Positions 7,655 through 14,078 of a stretch of DNA of 27,496 nt are shown here, piece after piece. The stretch lies in the IMG/VR virus record IMGVR_UViG_3300027777_000125, positions 1 to 27,496 of that record, one strand, 5' to 3'. The DNA is from a virus. The stretch's first letter is position 1. The number at the start of each line of letters is the position of its first letter. The position numbers and the translations under genes were made by a program. The notes under the pieces are model-generated. The model had not been told where the DNA came from. It worked only from the letters and a program-made list of their open reading frames with translations, and ran no database searches.

Positions 7655-8533
7655 ATGCAAAACAATATCTCCGAACTCCTCAAGGCCGCCACAAAGGACA
7701 TTCTTACTGAAGACGTTCTTAAGGAAATTGAATCAGCTTACGAAGCTTCTGTTGACGCTAAAGTAAGACTTCATGTTGAAAAAGCTCTTAATGAACAGGA
7801 TGAAGATTATGCTAAGAAGCTCGAGACTCTTTTAGAGGCTGTTGATACCGATCACGTCGCTAAGCTCAATAAAGTTGTAGCTGCTCTTGATGCAGATCGT
7901 GCTAATAAGCTCAAGGTTGTTATTGAAAAATATGAGACAGCTCTTACAACAGAAGCTGCTAATTTTAAAAATCAAATGATTGATCAGGTAAGCAATTACC
8001 TTGAAATTTATCTTGAAGAGAAGCTCCCAGTAGCTGATATTCAAGAAGCTGTCGACAATAAGCGTGCCGCAAACGTATTAAACGAAATGCGCAACATGCT
8101 TTCAGTTGACATGGCTCTCGCACAAGAGAGCATCCGTGATGCCGTTATTGACGGCAAAACAAGAATTGATGAAGCTGCCCAGCAGCTTGAAACCGCGAAT
8201 AAGCGGGTTGCCACATTGACCGAGCAACTAAACAATGTCAATGCGAGTTTAATTCTCGAGAAGAAAATTTCTTCTCTTGATGAGGACAAGAAGAAGTATA
8301 TGAAAAAAATGCTTGGTTCTAAGTCCGCAAAATTCATCGCAGAGAACTTTGATTATACACTTGGTCTTTTTGAAAAATCCGAAGAAGAGCGGTTCAACAA
8401 TCTTGTTACCGAAGCTAGGGAGGAGACAGTTACAGCAGCTGTTGATCGCCCAGTAATCGAGGAGTCCGTTGAGACTCCAGCAAGTGAAGATCGTACATTC
8501 AATCTTTACTTGAACGAGCTTCATAAGTACTAA
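7655..8533 (+). CDS. 22: Prohead core scaffold, gp22-like
   Basis: 292 residues, almost entirely alpha-helical and rich in Glu, Lys, Ala and Leu, with long coiled-coil stretches around residues 40-125 and 145-200. This fits T4 gp22 (269 residues), which forms the internal core that shapes the prohead and is then digested by gp21. Position directly before the major capsid gene, and the C-terminal N-L-Y-L-N-E-L-H-K-Y end, fit the family. Two minus-strand open frames inside it reflect its biased composition and were not called. Confidence 0.85.
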   Translation: MQNNISELLKAATKDILTEDVLKEIESAYEASVDAKVRLHVEKALNEQDEDYAKKLETLLEAVDTDHVAKLNKVVAALDADRANKLKVVIEKYETALTTEAANFKNQMIDQVSNYLEIYLEEKLPVADIQEAVDNKRAANVLNEMRNMLSVDMALAQESIRDAVIDGKTRIDEAAQQLETANKRVATLTEQLNNVNASLILEKKISSLDEDKKKYMKKMLGSKSAKFIAENFDYTLGLFEKSEEERFNNLVTEAREETVTAAVDRPVIEESVETPASEDRTFNLYLNELHKY

Positions 8534-8542
8534 GTTTTATTT

Positions 8543-8561
8543 TCTTCTAAAGAATAGAAGA
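8543..8561 (+). other. Small hairpin in the scaffold/capsid intergenic region
   Basis: TCTTCTA (8543-8549) pairs with TAGAAGA (8555-8561) around a 5-nt loop. It lies in the 96-nt gap between scaffold and major capsid genes. A weaker AGGG-TTTT-CCC(C)T hairpin follows at about 8571-8585. They could be a processing site or partial terminator that sets the scaffold:capsid ratio. There is no U tract, so a true terminator is not supported. Confidence 0.35.
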
Positions 8562-8629
8562 TTTATTGTTGAGGGTTTTCCCCTGAATAGATAATAAGGT
8601 CGACAAAAAGAAAGAAATTTTTTAAAACT

Positions 8630-10162
8630 ATGTCAAAATCAATCCGTCCTTCACAGTCCTACATCGATGAGAGAAGCGCAAAGACATTGCTTGAGAAGTG
8701 GAATCCAGTATTGGATTACACATCCAACAACGTTCGCGCGATTGAAGATGATCACACCCGTTTAAACACTGCTATCCTCCTTGAGAACCAAGAGAAGTGG
8801 TGCTTTGAGGCAAATAATTCCTCAAACGGCGGCGTTTTCGGTACCAACAATGGTACTGCAAACGGTGCATACGGCAACCAGTTCCCATCACAGAACGACA
8901 GTGCCTATGCATCAAGTGATGCTCGTCTTCCAAAGATCCTCATTCCGATGATCAGACGTACATTCCCTGAGCTTATCACTAACGAAATCGTTGGTGTTCA
9001 GCCTATGAGTGGTCCAGTCGGTCTTGCTTTTGCTCTCCGTTATAAGTACGAACCTACATCCCTTGGTTACGGTGGTGCATCAAACACCACAGGTCTCGAC
9101 GCTTCCGGTACTACACAGTACGCAGGTGGCGCCGCACTTTCAGCTAACCCTGAATTAGGTTATCAGTACCTCAACACAGCCTTCACCGGTGCATCTTCAC
9201 AGTATCTCTCCGGTGCAACAGGTTTCTTCCCAATGCAGCCACAAGATCAAGGTGTTGCAGCACTTCTCAGCCAGTTTGAGTTGTCCAGCAATATTCCTCA
9301 GATCGTTGTTTCATTCGAGAAGACAGCAGTTGAAGCCGGCACACGCCGTCTTGCAGCTCGTTGGTCCGTTGAGTTGGAACAGGATCTTAAGAACATGAAC
9401 GGTATCGATATCGATACTGAGCTCACAAACGCTATGTCGTATGAGCTTCAGGCCGAAATCGACCGTGAAATGATCATTCGTATGATCCAAACAGCCCTCA
9501 ATGCCGGTTTCGGCGTTGGGTTCTCTGTATGGAATCCTGCTTCAGCCGATGGTCGCTGGCTCGTTGAGCGTAATCGTGACTTCTATCAGAGACTCATCGT
9601 TGAGGCTAATCGTATTGCCGTACGTAACCGCCGTGGTTCCGCTAACTTCATTGTTGGTACACCTCGCGTTTGCGCTATCCTAGAGATGCTCCCTGAATTC
9701 CAGTGGGCACCTGTACAGGGTTCAGTCAATACACAGCCCGTCGGTGTTGCAAAAGTAGGCTCATTAGCTGGTCGCTTCAATGTTTACCGTGACACACGTA
9801 CAGAGGCTCAGTTCGAAGCAAACGCTGGTGGTAACTTCTCTGGTAACAACCAGGCAGGTTATAATACCAACTATGCTGGTGGCGGTTTCCCAACCGGCCA
9901 AACTCGTACTGCACGTCTCGACTACGCACTCCTTGGTTACAAGGGGCCTGAGTTCTATGACACTGGTATCATCTACTGTCCTTACATCCCTGTAATGGTT
10001 CAGCGTACCATTGGTCCTAACGATTTCTCACCACGTGTTGGTCTATTAACCCGTTATGGCGTTGTAGATAACATCTTCGGTGCGAATCTTTATTACCACG
10101 TCATCGTTCTTCAGGGTCTCAGTACAGCATTTACGCCTGCTACTCAGTCTGTTTACTTCTAA
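8630..10162 (+). CDS. 23: Major capsid protein, gp23-like
   Basis: 510 residues (T4 gp23 has 521). Hallmarks include the N-terminal LLEKWNPVLD and LENQEKW, PKILIPMIRRTFPELITNEI, VGVQPMSGPVGLAFALRYKY, the SVELEQDLKNMNGIDIDTEL region with its following L-x-x-E-I-D-R-E helix, and YKGPEFYDTGIIYCPYIPVM near the end. It builds the HK97-fold hexamers of the head. The prosegment is probably removed by gp21 near E60|A61, though P3 is Cys instead of Leu/Ile. Codon choice is visibly more C-ending than in its neighbours, as expected for the most abundant protein. The leader is longer than for other genes and A-rich, without a clear Shine-Dalgarno sequence. Confidence 0.96.
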   Translation: MSKSIRPSQSYIDERSAKTLLEKWNPVLDYTSNNVRAIEDDHTRLNTAILLENQEKWCFEANNSSNGGVFGTNNGTANGAYGNQFPSQNDSAYASSDARLPKILIPMIRRTFPELITNEIVGVQPMSGPVGLAFALRYKYEPTSLGYGGASNTTGLDASGTTQYAGGAALSANPELGYQYLNTAFTGASSQYLSGATGFFPMQPQDQGVAALLSQFELSSNIPQIVVSFEKTAVEAGTRRLAARWSVELEQDLKNMNGIDIDTELTNAMSYELQAEIDREMIIRMIQTALNAGFGVGFSVWNPASADGRWLVERNRDFYQRLIVEANRIAVRNRRGSANFIVGTPRVCAILEMLPEFQWAPVQGSVNTQPVGVAKVGSLAGRFNVYRDTRTEAQFEANAGGNFSGNNQAGYNTNYAGGGFPTGQTRTARLDYALLGYKGPEFYDTGIIYCPYIPVMVQRTIGPNDFSPRVGLLTRYGVVDNIFGANLYYHVIVLQGLSTAFTPATQSVYF

Positions 10163-10195
10163 GAAGTATAACGATCCGCAAAAGATCAATAAAGG

Positions 10196-10219
10196 AAACC
10201 CGGTCGAAAGACCGGGTTT
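10196..10219 (+). terminator. Rho-independent terminator after the major capsid gene
   Basis: A perfect stem AAACCCGGTC/GACCGGGTTT closed by a GAAA tetraloop is followed by TCCCTTTT. It lies 33 nt after the capsid stop codon. Flanking AAAGG and CCCTTT can extend the stem. It would separate the highly expressed capsid transcript from the next gene, which has its own late-type box. Confidence 0.9.
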
Positions 10220-10257
10220 TCCCTTTTATATTGTTGTAAAAAAAATTGTAGGAGCGA

Positions 10258-10264
10258 ATAAATA
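10258..10264 (+). promoter_or_regulatory. Late-type promoter box ATAAATA
   Basis: ATAAATA ends 7 nt before the ATG at 10272, downstream of the capsid-gene terminator, so the next gene appears to be transcribed independently. Confidence 0.55.
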
Positions 10265-10271
10265 ATAGTAT

Positions 10272-10790
10272 ATGGCATACGAATCCGTTCTTAATATCAC
10301 ACCAGCAATCTCAGCCGGTAAAGCTACATCAACCCTTTCATACGCTAACGGTTTTGATGGTGTTATCTACCTTCAGACAAGTGCAACAACACTAGGAGCT
10401 CAATACCCTGATCTTGTTGCTGTACTTAATTTTAATACTGATACTGCAGCAGCTTCACTTAGTGCTCTTAGTGCTTCCTCAGGTGGCGGTGCTATTACCC
10501 TTGCATTAAGTTCTACTTCTGCCAGTCTCTTAACACAAACATATTCAGGCGCTGTTATTAGTTCAAGCTTACCTGGTAACGGTACTACAGCTCAGCTCGG
10601 TCTTGCATTTACCGATGTAAACTTACGTACCACAGCCTTATATCTCTCAGCTAATAGTGTTAACAATAGTGTTGTCTTCGACGTTACAAAAACATCAACA
10701 TTAGATAACCCTTTCTATATCGTTAATACAGGTCCGCAGAACGTACGTACAACAAGCGGTCAAGCAAGACTTGTTTCTTACTTAGGTTAA
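10272..10790 (+). CDS. Putative capsid decoration or other abundant virion protein
   Basis: 172 residues, rich in Ser, Thr, Ala, Asn and Gly and low in charge, with a beta-rich pattern (AVLNFNTDTAAASLSALSAS; ITLALSSTSASLL; VVFDVTKTS). No family is recognised. It has no signal peptide or membrane segment. It stands alone between the capsid terminator and a second strong terminator, with its own late-type box. This suggests a separately controlled, abundant structural protein, such as a head decoration protein. That role is inference from position and composition only. Confidence 0.65.
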   Translation: MAYESVLNITPAISAGKATSTLSYANGFDGVIYLQTSATTLGAQYPDLVAVLNFNTDTAAASLSALSASSGGGAITLALSSTSASLLTQTYSGAVISSSLPGNGTTAQLGLAFTDVNLRTTALYLSANSVNNSVVFDVTKTSTLDNPFYIVNTGPQNVRTTSGQARLVSYLG

Positions 10791-10810
10791 TAGTTAATAC
10801 ATAAATAAAG

Positions 10811-10839
10811 AAAAAGCCCCGACTAAGTCGGGGCTTTTT
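10811..10839. terminator. Bidirectional terminator between convergent transcription units
   Basis: AAAAAGCCCCGAC pairs with GTCGGGGCTTTTT around a TAA loop. The A tract on one side and T tract on the other make it a terminator on both strands. It sits between the + strand virion gene (ends 10790) and the minus-strand queF (ends 10867), and so closes both the head module and the base-modification operon. Confidence 0.93.
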
Positions 10840-10866
10840 GTTTGTAACAACAACTAACGAACTAAA

Positions 10867-11784
10867 TTATTGACCCATTGCCTTCTCTGTATAATGATTA
10901 GTATCACCAAGAATATGCGGGAGGAGATGTCTACTACTAGCTCTAGTCGGATTAATATCTAACGAACCACGACGTGAATAAAGAAGCGTAACAACACAAT
11001 CTTGTACTTCTGCATGAGCCATAATACTTGTAAAAAGCTTCTCGGCACAAAATTCATGAAACTCATTAACCTCACGAAGAGCGACAATTTGTTTAAAGAG
11101 TGATTCAGGCTTTACACGCATGCCATTCTTTGTAATAATATGAATATAAGCAGCACCTGTATCCTTCTGCTTTGTATGACGGCAACGTGACCGTAAAGCG
11201 TTAGTAAAAAACTTATCACTAACCGAAGCATGATCTTCAGGATGAATTTTATAAAACTCTAAATGATCCTGCTGAGCTGAATAATCAGTAATTGTAATTT
11301 GCGACGCAGTATCAGCAAGCACAGTGTACAGGTCCTGATAGTCTCTTAGCGGAAAGAGACCTGAAGATTCTGATGGAAAGAATTTGACTTTGACAGGTTT
11401 ACCAATTGCATTAGTAAGGTCGGTAGTAATTTGATTCTCATAATTATAGATAGCCTCTTTTAACGTTTCACCCATCTTACACATATCAAAAGAGTTCATA
11501 TAAAGCTTAGCAGACTTTGACTCTACCATAAACTCTGAATCCGATGGATAAACAAACTTAATAGTACCAGCGACAGGATAACCGTTATTAAGAAGAAACG
11601 TAGCTTCATGACAATGCCATGTATCAAACCCTACAAATTCATCGCCATTAATACCCCACCCTTCACGGGCAAGAATTCTAGGCATAGGATTAAGAAGTGA
11701 CGGGTCAAACTGCTCTGTATAAATAGCATACGATGCAGATGAACCAAGAGTCTTAGAAGCAATATCAGTTAGGTTTGTTGACAT
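10867..11784 (-). CDS. queF: QueF: NADPH-dependent 7-cyano-7-deazaguanine (preQ0) reductase
   Basis: 305 residues, the bimodular (E. coli-type, 282-residue) form. The QueF signature ESKSAKLY is at 88-95, followed by MNSF. The catalytic cysteine is C201 with D208 seven residues later, the same spacing as E. coli C190 and D197. NEFHE (H243, E244) and YSRRGSLDINP complete the active-site and substrate motifs. The enzyme reduces the nitrile of preQ0 to the aminomethyl of preQ1. It is the last gene of a five-gene minus-strand operon and overlaps the kinase gene by 16 nt. Next to a DpdA-like gene it most likely supplies preQ1 for insertion into DNA; normal tRNA queuosine synthesis is the alternative. 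Confidence 0.93.
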   Translation of the reverse strand: MSTNLTDIASKTLGSSASYAIYTEQFDPSLLNPMPRILAREGWGINGDEFVGFDTWHCHEATFLLNNGYPVAGTIKFVYPSDSEFMVESKSAKLYMNSFDMCKMGETLKEAIYNYENQITTDLTNAIGKPVKVKFFPSESSGLFPLRDYQDLYTVLADTASQITITDYSAQQDHLEFYKIHPEDHASVSDKFFTNALRSRCRHTKQKDTGAAYIHIITKNGMRVKPESLFKQIVALREVNEFHEFCAEKLFTSIMAHAEVQDCVVTLLYSRRGSLDINPTRASSRHLLPHILGDTNHYTEKAMGQ

Positions 11785-12326
11785 AATACTAGTTTAATAG
11801 CTTCCATTCGTTCTTCAACTGTTCCTTTTAATCTGACCAATTTATTTTGTAATAAATCATTATACGAAACTATAGCTTGTTCAAACGTCTCTATCATTTT
11901 ATTTCTAAACTCTATATCAGTACTTCTTTCACCATCGTCAGCAAGAGCTACATCAGAAGGATCAGTATAAAAGATAACATCATACTGAGTAATAAGTCTC
12001 TTAAACACATTCTTAGTATAATCAAATACCCACTTTGGTACACTACCCTCTAGATGCAAATAACCTGTATAACACAAACCATCTAAGATACAACGATCAA
12101 GTATCACACTCTTCTCTCTATACCGCAATACATTTTCAATATGCTTATTAGTAATAAGACATTGAGTTAATCCTGTACCCTCCTCATTAATCGGTACATT
12201 AAATTCACGCTTTACTAATCTCGTTACCTCATCTACAAACTCAAATCGATCGCTATAAATCTCCTTACAAGCCTTTAGTAATGTAGTCTTACCTGAGCTC
12301 TGTACACCTGAAAAGCTAATAATCAT
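11769..12326 (-). CDS. P-loop nucleoside/nucleotide kinase-like ATPase
   Basis: 185 residues. The N terminus has FSGVQSSGKTT, a Walker A motif in the GxxxSGKT form used by kinases of the thymidylate-kinase/NadR-like (AAA_28) class. VILDRCILDG is a DRx-type acceptor region, and FYTDPSD with the later DDGERSTD fits the Walker B strand and lid. It is preceded by TATAAT with exactly six bases before ATG, so it may also be transcribed separately. In the base-modification operon it could phosphorylate a modified or precursor nucleoside, but DpdA acts on polymer DNA and needs no kinase. The substrate is therefore unknown. Confidence 0.7.
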   Translation of the reverse strand: MIISFSGVQSSGKTTLLKACKEIYSDRFEFVDEVTRLVKREFNVPINEEGTGLTQCLITNKHIENVLRYREKSVILDRCILDGLCYTGYLHLEGSVPKWVFDYTKNVFKRLITQYDVIFYTDPSDVALADDGERSTDIEFRNKMIETFEQAIVSYNDLLQNKLVRLKGTVEERMEAIKLVLCQQT

Positions 12327-12332
12327 ATAACT

Positions 12333-12338
12333 ATTATA
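12333..12338 (-). promoter_or_regulatory. TATAAT box, 6 nt before the kinase ATG
   Basis: On the minus strand TATAAT is followed by AGTTAT and the ATG at 12326. It falls just inside the short gap after the Nmad1 gene plus its first downstream bases, and may be an internal operon promoter. Confidence 0.45.
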
Positions 12339-12341
12339 TTA

Positions 12342-12689
12342 CTACTTCGCCCACTTGCCACGATTAACAATCTCAGCAATAATGCTATAAACGGAAATAT
12401 CAAGAAAAGCGTCAAAGACAGATTCGTTTGCCGACTCTAAACTATTCTTTCTAAGAACAAGATTAATCAAGCGTTGAAGTTTATCATTAAGTCGAACAAC
12501 AATAGCAGAGATCGATGCTTTCCTCTCCTCAGCTGTATTCAGTGAAGAACCTAATGAGATATTACCAGGTCCATAATCAAATTGTTTCTTACAAAAAGTA
12601 AGATAATGATCGTGCTGAATCTTTTTAAATTCAGCACAAGTGGCGGGATACTGGGTTTCAATTGCTGTTACTATTTTATCTATGCTCAT
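12342..12689 (-). CDS. DUF1599 / nucleotide-modification-associated domain 1 (Nmad1) protein
   Basis: 115 residues from the chosen ATG (MSIDK). The open frame extends to an ATG at 12725, but that would overlap the formyltransferase gene by 50 nt; the internal start reduces this to 14 nt. KQFDYGPGNI (D38, Y39, G40), a VRLNDKLQRLINL helix (R66, D69, K70, R73) and ESVFDAFLDISVYSII (E89, D93, D97, Y101) match the DUF1599/Nmad1 pattern of Asp- and Arg-rich helices. The family was named for its recurrence beside phage and bacterial DNA-base modification genes; its reaction is not known to me. The context here supports a role in nucleotide supply or base modification. Confidence 0.7.
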   Translation of the reverse strand: MSIDKIVTAIETQYPATCAEFKKIQHDHYLTFCKKQFDYGPGNISLGSSLNTAEERKASISAIVVRLNDKLQRLINLVLRKNSLESANESVFDAFLDISVYSIIAEIVNRGKWAK

Positions 12690-13233
12690 AAGTCTCAAAA
12701 AATTTGTACCACATAATACTCGCAAGCGAGTGTAATTGATCTATAACCTCTTCCTCATTTAGTCCAGGTATATTAATAGCATGTGATGATATAATTTCAC
12801 CCTCATCAACTTCAGGTATGACCCGATGTATAACAGCGCCAGCTGTTTTATGTCCTAATTGTACAGCACGAACCTGCGGATCCTTGCCTTTAAGCTCCGG
12901 GTATTCAGTTATAAGACCAGGATGAAGATTATAGATATTCTTATACTTCTTACAAATCTCTTTTGGTATTATTCTAAGATAACCATGCAATGTAATAAGA
13001 GGATTTTTATATGGCTTTAAGACTTTTTTATAATCCTTTAGCTCAGGATTCCTAGGCAATACATGCCACTTAAGACCAGCATCTTTTAATTCTTTAAGAT
13101 ACGGATTTAACCCTTCATCATTCTGTCTATTTGTAATAACAATAGCAGGTATCTTGTTTGTCTGGTAAATGATATTGCTTATTTCAGAGCCAGAGCGACT
13201 AAAAAAAGCTATCCAAGTTGTATCTATCGGCAT
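12676..13233 (-). CDS. Formyltransferase of the PurN/GART fold, putative preQ1-base formylase
   Basis: 185 residues, like single-domain PurN (about 212). SGSEISNII (14-22) corresponds to the PurN phosphate-loop region. LHGYLRIIP is the V-L-A-G-Y-M-R-I-L strand. The catalytic triad is present: N102 and H104 in YNLHPG, and D143 in EVDEGEII. It should therefore transfer formyl from 10-formyl-tetrahydrofolate to an amine. It overlaps dpdA by 10 nt and lies with queF. The primary amine of preQ1 is a natural acceptor, so formylation of preQ1 in DNA is more likely than purine synthesis. The acceptor is inference; the fold is well supported. Confidence 0.85.
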   Translation of the reverse strand: MPIDTTWIAFFSRSGSEISNIIYQTNKIPAIVITNRQNDEGLNPYLKELKDAGLKWHVLPRNPELKDYKKVLKPYKNPLITLHGYLRIIPKEICKKYKNIYNLHPGLITEYPELKGKDPQVRAVQLGHKTAGAVIHRVIPEVDEGEIISSHAINIPGLNEEEVIDQLHSLASIMWYKFFETYEHR

Positions 13234-14042
13234 AAAATCTTCTTAAACATTTTAGTATTATAATCTATAATATCCATCTCATCTTTTGTAACTTGATGAT
13301 CGATTAAATCTGCAAGCTTAGTTGATGGTTTAATAGGAAGACCATAATCAGCATCATACTGCATTCCATGTAATGCTGCGACAATTGGATTACTCGTATC
13401 ACAACTCACAATATTAAAGATATTATGACTTACATAATATCTAAACTCTCTAGCTAAAGAACATCCAAGAAGATGATGTGGCTTATCCCAATTCCAAATA
13501 CCCTTATCAATAAGCTGAGAGATAAAACGCTGACGACCTGAACACCATTTATCAAGCTTTGTATATCCTTCACCAGTAGACTCATAGTACGAAAAATCAA
13601 AACTAATAGCAATCATATCTGCATGATCAGACATAAATTTATAACAATCAATAAGCTCCTGCCAGGTCTTCCCCTGTACAGCGCCAATAGCTTTAGTAAA
13701 ACATGCATCCTTAATTTGTGTAATCTTATCCTCCGCAATCCAATTCACAAAACTACGTCTTGTTTCGTTACTATCTTCAAGAACATCAGGTACGATGAAC
13801 ATATTCGGCTTAAGATCAATAGCCGCTTTGAGAAACTTATCACTATCAAAAGCATGGCCGAGTTCAAAAATTGAATTATCTAAAAGTACCTCACGATTAT
13901 AAATTTCACGAGCCCTCTTAAAATACTCATAATATTTTGGATGCGATTCAAAGAGATGTACTAGTGCGTAATCAAAATCATTATAAAGCGTAGAGGTCTG
14001 AAGAATCGAGATAGGAGATTCGTGTGATACTTTAATTAGCAT
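13224..14042 (-). CDS. dpdA: DpdA-like DNA 7-deazaguanine transglycosylase
   Basis: 272 residues, a TIM-barrel TGT relative of phage DpdA type. LLDNSIFELG (D55) corresponds to the TGT TDSGGFQ strand, FIVPDVLED to the P-D substrate loop, GAVQGK (120-125) to GIVQGG, LLGCSL to the L-G-V-G strand and IVSCDTSNP (D215) to the segment carrying the TGT nucleophile. DpdA proteins swap guanine in DNA for a 7-deazaguanine base such as preQ0 or preQ1. It heads the minus-strand operon, overlaps the formyltransferase gene by 10 nt and has TATAAT six bases upstream. Compared with bacterial Tgt it lacks the C-terminal zinc-binding cysteines, as expected for phage DpdA. Confidence 0.8.
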   Translation of the reverse strand: MLIKVSHESPISILQTSTLYNDFDYALVHLFESHPKYYEYFKRAREIYNREVLLDNSIFELGHAFDSDKFLKAAIDLKPNMFIVPDVLEDSNETRRSFVNWIAEDKITQIKDACFTKAIGAVQGKTWQELIDCYKFMSDHADMIAISFDFSYYESTGEGYTKLDKWCSGRQRFISQLIDKGIWNWDKPHHLLGCSLAREFRYYVSHNIFNIVSCDTSNPIVAALHGMQYDADYGLPIKPSTKLADLIDHQVTKDEMDIIDYNTKMFKKILCR

Positions 14043-14048
14043 ATTTGA

Positions 14049-14054
14049 ATTATA
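14049..14054 (-). promoter_or_regulatory. TATAAT box, 6 nt before the dpdA ATG
   Basis: On the minus strand TATAAT is followed by TCAAAT and the ATG at 14042. It is the likely promoter of the whole modification operon, in a 36-nt divergent gap shared with the baseplate gene's box. Confidence 0.55.
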
Positions 14055-14057
14055 TGT

Positions 14058-14064
14058 GTAAATA
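14058..14064 (+). promoter_or_regulatory. Possible late-type box GTAAATA for the baseplate gene
   Basis: GTAAATA ends 14 nt before the ATG at 14079, a longer gap than the 5-7 nt seen for most other boxes. It is back-to-back with the dpdA TATAAT box. Confidence 0.4.
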
Positions 14065-14078
14065 ATGATATATCAAGT

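Noticed and set aside
7832-8524. Three minus-strand open frames opposite the scaffold gene
   Set aside because: They lie wholly inside the strongly supported gp22-like gene, have no promoter box or coupling, and their Ser/Phe/Leu-rich composition mirrors the Glu/Lys codons of the sense strand.
9189-9995. Alternative-frame open frames inside the major capsid gene on both strands
   Set aside because: They are shadows of a highly biased, C-ending codon pattern; the gp23 frame is unambiguous.
12690-12725. Upstream ATG start for the Nmad1 protein
   Set aside because: It would overlap the formyltransferase coding end by 50 nt, and the added residues (MRVLCGTNFLRL) do not resemble the family N terminus.
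14043-14078. A preQ1 riboswitch before dpdA or queF
   Set aside because: Only 36 nt separate dpdA from the divergent gene, and the predicted transcript starts at the ATG; queF overlaps the gene before it. There is no room for an aptamer.
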